A DNA stretch of 64,000 bases, from assembly GCA_963794995.1 (NCBI GenBank), contig CAWCFV010000002.1:496001-560000 (forward strand). Reading direction: 5' to 3'. Under the pieces are notes generated by a model. It searched no databases, was not told the origin of the DNA, and saw only the letters and a program-made list of their open reading frames with translations. Shown piece by piece: positions 32,232 to 40,120 of this stretch (position 1 is the first letter of the stretch; each line of letters opens with the position of its first letter). The position numbers and the translations under genes were made by a program. This DNA is from CAWCFV01 sp963794995. Lineage in GTDB: Bacteria; Actinomycetota; Actinomycetes; JACCUZ01.

Positions 32232-33314
32232 ATGATGGCGCTCGTGCAGCTGCCCGTCATGCCCCCGGTCGCGCCGATGCTGGCGAAAGCCGTGAAGGCG
32301 GTGCCGAGCGGGGACTACCTCTACGAGCCGAAGTGGGACGGCTTCCGCTGCATCGCCTTCCGCGACGGGGACGAGGTCGAGCTGACCAGCCGCGGCGAGC
32401 GTCCCCTCACCCGCTACTTCCCCGAGGTCGTCGAAGCGCTGCGGGCGAACCTCCCGCGGCGCTGCGTCGTCGACGGCGAGATCGTCATCATGACCGGCGA
32501 CCGACTGGACTTCGAGGCGCTCCTGCAGCGGATCCACCCCGCCAAGTCCCGGGTGGACCGGCTGGCCGCCGAGACACCCGCCGCGTTCGTCGCCTTCGAC
32601 CTGCTCGCGACGGGGGACGAGTCGCTGATGCAGGCGCCGTTCCGGGAGCGGCGGGACCGGCTCGAGCAGGTGCTGGCCGAGGTCGAGCCGCCCGTGTTCC
32701 TGACCCCGTCCACCGGCGACAGCGCGACCGCCCAGCGCTGGTTCGAGGTGTTCGAGGGCGCCGGGCTCGACGGTGTCGTCGCCAAGCCGGTCGGCGGCGC
32801 GTACACCCCCGACGTCCGCAGCCTCACGAAGGTCAAGCACGAGCGCACCGCCGACTGCGTGGTGGCCGGCTACCGCTGGCACAAGTCCGGCGGGGTCGTC
32901 GGGTCGCTGCTGCTCGGCCTGTACGACGACGACGGCCGGCTGCAGCACGTCGGCGTGGCCGCCTCGTTCACGATGAAGCGTCGCGCCGAGCTGGTGGACG
33001 AGCTGGCGCCGTACGCGGTGCAGGACCTCGCCGACCACCCCTGGCGGGAGTGGGCGGAGGCCGAGGCGCACGAACGGGGCCGGCTCCCGGGCGCGACCAG
33101 CCGCTGGAACTCGTCCAAGGACCTGTCCTGGGTGCCGCTGCGCCCCGAGCTGGTGGTCGAGGTCAAGTACGACGCCATGGAGGGGTCGCGGTTCCGTCAC
33201 ACGGGCCACTTCAAGCGCTGGCGGCCCGACCGCGAGCCTGCCTCCTGCACCTACGACCAGCTGGACCGCCCCGTACGCTTCGACCTGGCCGAGATCCTCG
33301 GCACGACCGAGTGA
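32232..33314 (+). CDS. ligC: ATP-dependent DNA ligase, LigC type
   Basis: A compact 360-residue DNA ligase consisting only of adenylation and OB domains, as in mycobacterial LigC. The nucleophile is K34 in YEPKWDGFRC. RCVVDGEIVI, FVAFDLLA, LDGVVAKPVGGAY and TKVKHERTADC are the later nucleotidyltransferase motifs. LigC enzymes act in back-up end joining and excision repair together with PolD-type polymerases; such a stand-alone polymerase is encoded at 38.6 kb. The start is ATG 32232 or the adjacent ATG 32235. It is divergent from the DoxX-like gene across 19 nt. Confidence 0.9.
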   Translation: MMALVQLPVMPPVAPMLAKAVKAVPSGDYLYEPKWDGFRCIAFRDGDEVELTSRGERPLTRYFPEVVEALRANLPRRCVVDGEIVIMTGDRLDFEALLQRIHPAKSRVDRLAAETPAAFVAFDLLATGDESLMQAPFRERRDRLEQVLAEVEPPVFLTPSTGDSATAQRWFEVFEGAGLDGVVAKPVGGAYTPDVRSLTKVKHERTADCVVAGYRWHKSGGVVGSLLLGLYDDDGRLQHVGVAASFTMKRRAELVDELAPYAVQDLADHPWREWAEAEAHERGRLPGATSRWNSSKDLSWVPLRPELVVEVKYDAMEGSRFRHTGHFKRWRPDREPASCTYDQLDRPVRFDLAEILGTTE

Positions 33315-33348
33315 CACCCCGCCCGACCCCCGAGAGGCCGCTTCCCGC

Positions 33349-33825
33349 GTGTACACGATCCTGCTGCTCACCGAGACGACGCTCACCGAGCACGACGCCC
33401 GACGGATCGCCGAGCTCCACGGCACCGACGAGGTGTCGGTCCACCTGCTGGTGCCGGCCGACGCCGGGCACAACCGGCTGATCGAGGCCCTCGACGAGAT
33501 CGCCCTCGGCCGGATCGGGGAGGCCTTCGACGACGACGAGACCACCCCGCAGCAGGCCGAGCAGGACGCGATGCACGCCGTGAACGCCTCGGTCGACCTG
33601 CTGGTGGCCGCCGGCCTGGACGCGCACGGCTCGATCACGGGGTCGGACCCGGTGCCCGCGGCCGTGGAGGCGGCCCGCAGCGACGCCTCCGACGAGGTCA
33701 TCGTGGTCACTCCGCCGCACGTCGTCGAGGCCGGCCTGCACCGCGACTGGGCCTCCCGGCTGCGTGACGAGCTGGCGCTGCCGCTGCTGCACGTCGTCGC
33801 GGGCACCGACCGGGTCGTCTCCTGA
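33349..33825 (+). CDS. Universal-stress-like alpha/beta protein
   Basis: A 158-residue protein with alternating strands and helices (YTILLLTETTLTEHDARRIAEL, SVHLLVPADAG, DEVIVVTPPH), consistent with a Rossmann-like universal stress protein fold. The typical ATP-binding GxxGxxG of ATP-type members is absent, so nucleotide binding is doubtful. The start is GTG 33349, 34 nt after ligC on the same strand. No specific function can be given. Confidence 0.55.
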   Translation: MYTILLLTETTLTEHDARRIAELHGTDEVSVHLLVPADAGHNRLIEALDEIALGRIGEAFDDDETTPQQAEQDAMHAVNASVDLLVAAGLDAHGSITGSDPVPAAVEAARSDASDEVIVVTPPHVVEAGLHRDWASRLRDELALPLLHVVAGTDRVVS

Positions 33826-33935
33826 CCGGACAGAACCCCGCACGCCGCACGCGGCCGGCCGGCATGACCGATACTGGCCCGACGCCGGCGGGCGACGAGC
33901 AACCCGCGACGAGCACGACGACTCTGGGGACACAC

Positions 33936-36776
33936 ATGCGCGCGACCGGACCGGCCCGGGTGGTCCTTGCCACCCTGGCCGCGCTGGTCACGCTCGTCCT
34001 CGCAGCCGGCGCCGTCCCCGCTCAGGCCGCGCCCAGCCGGGTCGCGCCCGGCGACCCGGCCGTCCGGCTGGTGGTCCGCACCGCGCCCGGCGCAGCGGCG
34101 GAGGTCACCGCCGCCGCGGCCTCGGCGGGAGCGACCAGGGTCGGGCGTGTCCGCAGGCTGCACGCGGTCTCGTTCACGGTCCCGTCCCGCGACGCGCACC
34201 GGGTGCGCAGCCTGCTCGAGCGCCGCGCCGACGTGGCCTCCGTCGGCCGCGCCCACCGGCGGTGGCTCACCGACGAGCCTGCCGACCCCCGGTTCGCCGA
34301 GCAGCGCACCTACCTGGGCGCCATCGGGGTGCCGGCAGCCTGGGACCGGGGCGCCGTGGGCAGCCCGCGCGTGACCGTCGCCGTGATCGACTCCGGCGTC
34401 GACGTCAACCACCCGGACCTCGCCGGCAAGGTGGCCGGCCGCTTCAACGCGGTCACCGGCACCGCCGACGTGCGCGACGTGGTGGGGCACGGCACCGGTA
34501 CGGCGAGCGTCGCCGCGGCCGCGACCGGCAACGGCGTCGGCATCGCGGGCTCGGGACGCGACACGTCCCTGCTGGCCGTGAAGGTCGCCGACGTCACCGG
34601 GCGGATCTTCACCGACGACCTGGCGCGCGGCATCGTCTGGGCGACCGACCAGGGCGCCGACGTGGTGAACCTCAGCCTCGGCGGGCCGACCACCGACCCG
34701 CTCGAGCGCGCAGCGGTGGCCTACGCCGTGGAGCACGACGTGCTCGTGGTCGCGGCCGCAGGCAACGAGGGCACCTCGGCCAAGCAGTTCCCCGGCGCCC
34801 TGCCCGGCGTCCTGGCCGTCGGGGCCACCACGCAGAGCGGCTCGGCGCGGGCGTCCTTCTCCAGCCACGGCTCCTGGGTCGACCTGGGTGCCCCGGGCCG
34901 GTCGGTGCTCGCCGCGACACCGGGCGGCGGCTACGAGTCGGCCGACGGCACGTCCTACTCGGCCCCGCTCGTGGCCGGCGCCGCCGCCCTGCTCCAGGCC
35001 TACCGCCCCGGCCGGACGGCTTCCGACCTGCGCCGCGCGCTCGTCGGGAGCACCGACGGCGCGCGCTACGGCTTCGCGCACGGCCTGGTGCACGTCGACC
35101 GGGCGCTGGACCTGCTGCCGCCGGCATCCCTCCCGACGCTGGTCTCCCCCGCCGACGGGAGCACTGTCGCCGGCCGGACGGCGGTCACCGTGTCGACCAC
35201 CGCGCCGCGGGTCCGCCTGTCCCTCGGTGACCAGAGCGCCACCGTCTCCTCGTCCGGCGGGTCGGCGCAGGCGAGCTTCGCCACGTACGGCCTCGGCGGC
35301 GGGCAGCGGGTCGAGGCGGTCGACTGCAGCTTCGTCGACCAGTGCGCCGCGGCCGGGGCCGCCGCCACCGTGACGGTGGGCAACGCGGCTCCGACGCTCA
35401 CCTCGCCGGCACCAGGCACCGAGGTCCGCGACGACGGGCTGGGCGTGACCGCCGACGCACCGGTGGACGCCGCCGTCCGGTTCAGCTTCGACGGCCGGAC
35501 GACCGGATCCGTCGTCGACACCGCCGCGCCGTTCGGGACGACGCTGCCCACCGGGTCGCTGTCGGACGGCCCGCACTCCGTGCAGGCGGTCCTGTGCCGG
35601 GCCGACGGCACGGTCTGCGGCGGTGCGGCCGCGGAGGTCCGGGTGACGGCGACCCGCCTGCACCCGGCAGTGACCGGCCTCAGCCCACGCGCCCTCAGCC
35701 CCGACGGCGACGGCCGCCGCGACTCGGTCACCGTCACCTACCGGCTCGACCGTCCCCAGACCGCGGTCCTGCAGGTGCGCAACGCCTCCGGTCGGGTCGT
35801 GCACCGGCGTTCGCTGGGCAGGCAGCCGGCCGGAACCCGCCGGGCCACCTGGGACGGCCGGCGGGGCAGCGGTGGCCGGGGCCGCGTGGTCGACGACGGC
35901 GAGTTCCGGGTCGAGATCTCGACCAGCGACGGCGTGCTCAAGGGTCTCGCCGACCGGGCCGTGACCGTCGACCGCAGCCGACCCGCGCTGCGCGGCGTCC
36001 GGCCTTCCGCCCGGCGCGTGCTGCCGGTGCGGGACCGCTACTACGACGCGGTCACGGTGTCCGGGACGAGCGGTGAGCGGCTGCGGCGGCTGACGCTGCA
36101 GGTACGCACCCGCGGCGGCACCCTCGTCCGCACCGTGCGGGGCGGCCGACCGGACGCCGGCCCGGTGGCCGTGGTGTGGGACGGACGCCTCAGGGGCGGG
36201 CGGCTGGTCCCCGGCACCTACCGGGTGCGGCTGCGCGCCGAGGACCTGGCGGGCAACCGCGCGCGGTCGGCGACCCGGACCCTGCGGGTCACCGGCCAGC
36301 GCCTGGTGCGGCGCAGCGGCAGCACCACGGTGAGCGCCCGTCAGACCCTCGAGGACACCTTCGCCGACGACTGCTCGGACGTCTACCCACGCACCAGCGG
36401 GCCCCGCGACGGCTGGGTGACCTACTCCAGCGGGTCGCTGTGCACCAGCGGGGACGCCTACGCCTCGGGCGACCACCAGGTACGGCTCCCCGCCGCACCC
36501 CGCTACGGCACCGTGCGGGTGTCGGCCTACGGGGCGCGGGCCGACCGGCGCTACCGCGACGCAGCGACGGTGGTCCTCTACGACGGCCTGCAGAACCTCA
36601 GCAGCACCGCGTTCCGGCTCGGGCCCTCGCCCGGCTGGTACCGCGGGCCGCGCGTGAAGGCGGGCCCGCTGCTGATCAGGTCCCGCGTGCTGCGCTGGGA
36701 GACCCTGACGACCGGCGTCGCGTGGTACGACGTGAAGACCTACCGGGTGGACTTCAGCTACTTCGTGCTCCGCTGA
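33936..36776 (+). CDS. Secreted subtilisin-like (S8) protease with C-terminal beta-sandwich domains
   Basis: A 946-residue exported protease. The signal peptide is residues 1-31 with a hydrophobic core and AQA cleavage motif. A propeptide-like region follows, then the subtilase domain (about 125-400) with the full catalytic set: D152 (VAVIDSGVDVNHPD), H185 (VGHGTGTASVA), N277 (AAGNEG) and S340 (DGTSYSAPLVAG). Residues 410-600 look like Ig/Big-type repeats (SPADGSTVAGRTAVTV). Residues 610-790 contain FlgD-like segments (LSPDGDGRRDSVTVTYRL). A unique C-terminal region of about 130 residues ends YFVLR. ATG 33936 has GGGGA 5 nt upstream. Confidence 0.92.
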   Translation: MRATGPARVVLATLAALVTLVLAAGAVPAQAAPSRVAPGDPAVRLVVRTAPGAAAEVTAAAASAGATRVGRVRRLHAVSFTVPSRDAHRVRSLLERRADVASVGRAHRRWLTDEPADPRFAEQRTYLGAIGVPAAWDRGAVGSPRVTVAVIDSGVDVNHPDLAGKVAGRFNAVTGTADVRDVVGHGTGTASVAAAATGNGVGIAGSGRDTSLLAVKVADVTGRIFTDDLARGIVWATDQGADVVNLSLGGPTTDPLERAAVAYAVEHDVLVVAAAGNEGTSAKQFPGALPGVLAVGATTQSGSARASFSSHGSWVDLGAPGRSVLAATPGGGYESADGTSYSAPLVAGAAALLQAYRPGRTASDLRRALVGSTDGARYGFAHGLVHVDRALDLLPPASLPTLVSPADGSTVAGRTAVTVSTTAPRVRLSLGDQSATVSSSGGSAQASFATYGLGGGQRVEAVDCSFVDQCAAAGAAATVTVGNAAPTLTSPAPGTEVRDDGLGVTADAPVDAAVRFSFDGRTTGSVVDTAAPFGTTLPTGSLSDGPHSVQAVLCRADGTVCGGAAAEVRVTATRLHPAVTGLSPRALSPDGDGRRDSVTVTYRLDRPQTAVLQVRNASGRVVHRRSLGRQPAGTRRATWDGRRGSGGRGRVVDDGEFRVEISTSDGVLKGLADRAVTVDRSRPALRGVRPSARRVLPVRDRYYDAVTVSGTSGERLRRLTLQVRTRGGTLVRTVRGGRPDAGPVAVVWDGRLRGGRLVPGTYRVRLRAEDLAGNRARSATRTLRVTGQRLVRRSGSTTVSARQTLEDTFADDCSDVYPRTSGPRDGWVTYSSGSLCTSGDAYASGDHQVRLPAAPRYGTVRVSAYGARADRRYRDAATVVLYDGLQNLSSTAFRLGPSPGWYRGPRVKAGPLLIRSRVLRWETLTTGVAWYDVKTYRVDFSYFVLR

Positions 36777-36811
36777 CCGGTCCTCACCGGCGTCGGGACG
36801 AGACATGACGA

Positions 36812-36840
36812 GGCCCCCGCACCCGAGGGGTGCGGGGGCC
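36812..36840. terminator. Bidirectional terminator hairpin
   Basis: GGCCCCCGCACCC (36812-36824) pairs perfectly with GGGTGCGGGGGCC (36828-36840) around a GAG loop, a 13-bp GC stem. It lies between the convergent subtilase and secreted-protein genes, 35 nt from the first stop and 13 nt from the second. Confidence 0.85.
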
Positions 36841-36853
36841 AGGTCGTGCGCGG

Positions 36854-37456
36854 TCAGGCCTGCAGGATGCCCAGGATCGCGTTGAGCAGGTTGGTGAGGA
36901 TCGCGCCGAGCCCGGCGATCTGGGTGCCGTCGAGCAGCCCCGCGACGGCGCAGAGCAGGTTCCCCAGCAGGTTGCCGGCCCCGGGCACCGCGACGATGTC
37001 CAGCACCACCTGGTTCAGGCTGATGTTGAGCCCGAGCAGGTCCAGGTCGAGCGGACCGAGCACCAGGTTGAGGATGTCGCAGCCCTCGGCCGAGGTGGAC
37101 CGGGCGCCCTCGGCGGCCGGTGCCCCCGAGACGCTGGACTTGTTGACGAGCACCCGCATCCGGACGTTCTTCTCGGTGACCTTCTCGGTCTTGCCGTTCT
37201 TCTTGGTCACCGTGCCGGTCAGCTTGCCGACCGCCTTGGTCTTGCCGCTGGAGGTCGTGACGAAGCGGTTCACCTTGTAGGCGCCCGCGAAGGTGGCGCC
37301 GTTGCGCGCCTCGCCGGTGACCTTGCTGACCTTCATCGAGCCGTAGTCGTTGCTGAATGACCGGGCCGAGGCCGACTGGGCCCCTGCGCCGCCGGCGAGA
37401 CCGACGAGCGCCAGCGTCACCGAGGCGGCGAGCAGGCGCGTGGTACGTCCGAACAT
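36854..37456 (-). CDS. Secreted protein with hydrophobic C-terminal half, unknown function
   Basis: A 200-residue exported protein. Residues 1-32 form a signal peptide (FGRTTRLLAASVTLALVGLAGGAGA) ending near SASA. A lysine-rich beta segment (KVTGEARNGATFAGAYKVNRF, TGTVTKKNGK) is followed by a cysteine-containing leucine-rich part (EGCDILNLVLGPLDLDLLGL; LLGNLLCAVAGLLDG). The two cysteines could form a disulfide, and the C-terminal part may be an amphipathic or membrane-associated helix bundle. Start ATG 37456 follows AAGGGGA. I do not recognise the family with confidence; similar secreted proteins occur in actinobacteria. Confidence 0.65.
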   Translation of the reverse strand: MFGRTTRLLAASVTLALVGLAGGAGAQSASARSFSNDYGSMKVSKVTGEARNGATFAGAYKVNRFVTTSSGKTKAVGKLTGTVTKKNGKTEKVTEKNVRMRVLVNKSSVSGAPAAEGARSTSAEGCDILNLVLGPLDLDLLGLNISLNQVVLDIVAVPGAGNLLGNLLCAVAGLLDGTQIAGLGAILTNLLNAILGILQA

Positions 37457-37655
37457 CCCAGATCCCCTTGTCCTCGTGCAGGCAGCACCGCGCGGCGCGA
37501 CCGGGGTCGCGTCGGCTTCACGGCCGGGTGCCGGGCAGGTGCCCGGCGCCGGAACGGCCGCGCCTCCCGGCGGGAGGACGATGTGCACGACGGGCGTGAA
37601 TCTCTCCGTCGGTAGCGGGATGAAACACCCGGAACCGAACCTTTGCCCGGCCTGC

Positions 37656-37931
37656 TCAGAGGTGCTTCGTGCGCTTCCGACCGCCGTAGACCTGGGCCGC
37701 GAGGGCGACCCCGACGGCCGCCAGCCCCACCTGCACGGCCAGCTCGATCCAGTCGATCCCGTCCGTGTCGCGCAGGGACCCCACGACCGCCGAGCCGATC
37801 AGCGCGGCCGCGATGCCCACGACGATGGTGAGCCAGATCGGGATGGCCTGCTTGCCCGGCAGGACGAGCCGCCCGAGGGCGCCGATGATCAGCCCGATGA
37901 CGAGTGCGCCGAGGATTCCTTCGATGGTCAT
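37656..37931 (-). CDS. GlsB/YeaQ/YmgE family stress-response membrane protein
   Basis: A 91-residue membrane protein with three hydrophobic helices. The first, ILGALVIGLIIGALGRLVLPGKQ, has the strict family G-x-L-x-R-L-x-x-P-G-K-Q signature. The second begins IPIWLTIVVGIAAALIGS, and the C-terminus is basic (YGGRKRTKHL). GlsB-family proteins are induced by stress in several bacteria, but the mechanism is unknown. An AAGGAG-like box (AGCAAGGAGCTCGACC on the minus strand) precedes the ATG. This copy is closer to the canonical family than the one at 30.8 kb. Confidence 0.85.
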   Translation of the reverse strand: MTIEGILGALVIGLIIGALGRLVLPGKQAIPIWLTIVVGIAAALIGSAVVGSLRDTDGIDWIELAVQVGLAAVGVALAAQVYGGRKRTKHL

Positions 37932-38045
37932 GGTCGAGCTCCTTGCTGCAGGGGTGACAGGGGTGATGAAGGCGGCAGAGGTGGCGCTCGTGACCCGAGT
38001 GGCCGGAGTTGCCGCCGCAGGTAGTGCTTACCCCCAGGGCCGGGT

Positions 38046-38393
38046 TCATGCCTCCGGGTCGAGGGCCTTCCTGAACAGCGCCCGCAGCTCGTCGTCGGCC
38101 ACCTGCGCCGCGGCCTCCCGGGAGAGCTTGATCGTGCCCTTGCCCGTGCGCAGCCCGGGGTGACGGTCCAGGAACTCCGAGTCGTCGGCGACCGTGCCGC
38201 CGTAGAGCGAGACCCCGTGCTTCCACGCGCCGACGTAGAGCCGCTTCCGGCCGACCACGAAGGTCGGGATCTTGTACGACAGCACGACCTCGGCGCCGGG
38301 ATGCACCTCCAGCACCAACGCGTGGACCCGGTCGTACAGCGGCCGGCTCTCCGGCCCGATCGCCTCGACGTACGCGGCTACGGCTGGGTCCAC
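38046..38393 (-). CDS. DUF1801 domain protein
   Basis: A 115-residue protein with the DUF1801/YdhG pattern: DPAVAAYVEAIGPESRPLYDRVHALV, then EVVLSYKIPTFVVGRKRLYVGAWKHGVSLYG in pieces, and a C-terminal GKGTIKLSREAAAQVADDELRAL helix pair. The invariant lysine in YKIPTF and the K-x-x-x-L-Y segment are typical. Members include an iron chaperone-like frataxin analogue in Bacillus, but most are unassigned. The start is GTG 38393, since the upstream ATG is out of frame. Confidence 0.75.
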   Translation of the reverse strand: MDPAVAAYVEAIGPESRPLYDRVHALVLEVHPGAEVVLSYKIPTFVVGRKRLYVGAWKHGVSLYGGTVADDSEFLDRHPGLRTGKGTIKLSREAAAQVADDELRALFRKALDPEA

Positions 38394-38413
38394 GACGCCA
38401 TTGTGCCCCGTGG

Positions 38414-38512
38414 TCAGAGCACGCCGATGAGAAGGAGGATGACGACGGTGACGGCGGCGGAGACCAGCAGCGAGCCGAGGCAGCCGAGCCGGTTGGAGAA
38501 GAACAGGAACAT
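38414..38512 (-). CDS. 32-residue single-helix membrane protein
   Basis: A complete small frame reading MFLFFSNRLGCLGSLL and then a hydrophobic helix (VSAAVTVVILLLIGVL). The FFSNRLGCLGSLLVS motif is strikingly patterned, with glycines and one cysteine before the helix, and I recall very similar short proteins in other actinobacteria. It lies 51 nt after the ligD-polymerase gene on the same strand and 20 nt before the DUF1801 start. Codon use is GC3-rich. Standard gene callers usually miss it. The function is unknown. Confidence 0.6.
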   Translation of the reverse strand: MFLFFSNRLGCLGSLLVSAAVTVVILLLIGVL

Positions 38513-38563
38513 GGCCGACGGGCTACCCGGGACCCGGGCGGCCACACCCCGCCGGGCAGCTGG

Positions 38564-39622
38564 TCAGTCGCGCGGGCGGTCGCGGTCCTTCGACGGCTGG
38601 ACCCGCTTGGGCTCGCCAGGCATCTTGGGGTAGTCCGGCGGGTACGGCATGTCGCCCAGGCCGTGGTCGCGCTCGTCGCGTGCGTACCACTCCAGCAGCG
38701 GGCTGAGGTCGTGGGCGACCTCGTCGATGCCGGCATGCAGGTCGCCGAGCTCGGCGAAGCGCGCCGGCATGGAACGCACCGTGAGGTCGCGCGGGTCCAC
38801 GTCGGGCAGCTCGTCCCACGCCACCGGCGCGGACACCGGCGCGTGCGGCAGCGGGCGGATCGAGTACGCCGAGGCGATCGTGCGGTCCCGGGCGTTCTGG
38901 TTGTAGTCGACGAAGACCGTCTCGCCGCGCTCCTCCTTCCACCACTTCGTGGTGACCCGCCCCGGCATCCGGCGCTCCAGCTCGCGCCCGAAGGCGATGG
39001 CGGCGTGCCGTACCTCGGTGAAGGTCCACCGCGGCTGCACGCGCACGTAGACGTGCACGCCCCCCTTGCCGGAGGTCTTGGGGAAGCCGCGCCAGCCGAG
39101 GCCGGCGAGCACCTCACGGGCGGCGGCCGCGACCTGCACCGCGTCCTGGAAGGACGTGCCCGGCTGCGGGTCGAGGTCGATGCGCAGCTCGTCCGGGGCC
39201 TCCACGTCGGCGCGGCGCACCGGCCACGGGTGGAAGGTGATGGTGTTCTGCTGGGCGCACCACGCGACCGTCGCCAGCTCGGTGACGCAGACCTCGTCGG
39301 CGGTCCGGCCGCTCGGGAACGAGATGTGCGCGGTCTCGACCCACTCGGGGGCGCCCTTGCTGATCCGCTTCTGGTAGAACGCGTCGGCCCCGCGCCCGTC
39401 GGCGCGGGTCGCGAGCCGCACGCCCTCGTGCACGCCGCTGGTCCAGCGCTCGAGGGTCACCGGCCGGTCCCTCAGCGCGCGCAGGACGCCGTCGCCGACC
39501 GCGACGTAGTACTCGACCATCTCCCGCTTGGTGATCCCCGGCTCGGGGAAGATCACCTTGTCCGGGTTGGTCACCTTGACCGTGCGGGGGCCGACCTCGA
39601 GCTCGACGAACGGTGACGCCAT
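38564..39622 (-). CDS. Stand-alone LigD-type DNA polymerase/primase domain
   Basis: A 352-residue archaeo-eukaryotic primase (PrimPol) of the LigD polymerase-domain family, like mycobacterial PolD proteins. The opening VKVTNPDKVIFPEPGITKREMVEYY is diagnostic. The catalytic acidic pair is in LRIDLDPQPGTSF, the HVYV element in SGKGGVHVYVRV, and DYNQNARDRTIASAYSIRP is the conserved nucleotide-binding block. It would fill gaps with NTP/dNTPs during end joining or base repair. No ligase or nuclease domain is attached; ligC and ligB are elsewhere in this window. The start is ATG 39622, 57 nt from the divergent msrB. Confidence 0.92.
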   Translation of the reverse strand: MASPFVELEVGPRTVKVTNPDKVIFPEPGITKREMVEYYVAVGDGVLRALRDRPVTLERWTSGVHEGVRLATRADGRGADAFYQKRISKGAPEWVETAHISFPSGRTADEVCVTELATVAWCAQQNTITFHPWPVRRADVEAPDELRIDLDPQPGTSFQDAVQVAAAAREVLAGLGWRGFPKTSGKGGVHVYVRVQPRWTFTEVRHAAIAFGRELERRMPGRVTTKWWKEERGETVFVDYNQNARDRTIASAYSIRPLPHAPVSAPVAWDELPDVDPRDLTVRSMPARFAELGDLHAGIDEVAHDLSPLLEWYARDERDHGLGDMPYPPDYPKMPGEPKRVQPSKDRDRPRD

Positions 39623-39679
39623 GCCCGCACGTTAGCGGCTGGTGAGACACCGGTCGCGACGCCGACGTACTGTCGGTGC

Positions 39680-40120
39680 ATGTTCAAGAAGTCGAAGCCC
39701 GCGGACACCGAGCCGGACCGGTCCTATGCGGTGCAGAAGTCCGAGGACGAGTGGCGCGCCGAGCTCAGCCCGGAGGAGTACCACGTCCTGCGTGAGGCAG
39801 GCACCGAGCGAGCGTTCACCGGCGACTACACCGACACCAAGACCGTCGGTGTCTACAGCTGTCGCGCCTGCGGTGCCGAGCTGTTCACCAGCGAGGGGAA
39901 GTTCGACTCGCACTGCGGCTGGCCGTCGTTCTACCAGCCGAGCGAGGGTGACGCGGTCGAGCTGCTCGAGGACCGGTCATTCGGCATGAGTCGTACGGAG
40001 GTCCGCTGCTCCCGCTGTGGGTCGCACCTCGGCCACCTCTTCGACGACGCTCCCCAGACCCCGACCGGGGACCGCTACTGCATCAACTCGGTGTCGATCA
40101 GTCTCGAGGAACGGCAGTAG
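39680..40120 (+). CDS. msrB: Peptide-methionine (R)-S-oxide reductase
   Basis: Repairs methionine-R-sulfoxide in proteins. The 146-residue protein has zinc cysteines C61/C64 (YSCRACGAELF) and C110/C113 (RCSRCGSHLGHLFDD), the substrate motif HCGWPSFYQP and the catalytic C134 in RYCINSVSI. The last 144 nt are overlapped on the opposite strand by the end of the PAP2 gene, an unusually long convergent overlap. Start ATG 39680 is divergent from the LigD-polymerase gene. Confidence 0.95.
   Translation: MFKKSKPADTEPDRSYAVQKSEDEWRAELSPEEYHVLREAGTERAFTGDYTDTKTVGVYSCRACGAELFTSEGKFDSHCGWPSFYQPSEGDAVELLEDRSFGMSRTEVRCSRCGSHLGHLFDDAPQTPTGDRYCINSVSISLEERQ

Noticed and set aside
31329..36806. An 1825-codon open frame on the minus strand
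   Set aside because: It is antisense to ribD-like, ligC and subtilase genes, has low-complexity Arg/Gly/Val shadow composition and no family motif.
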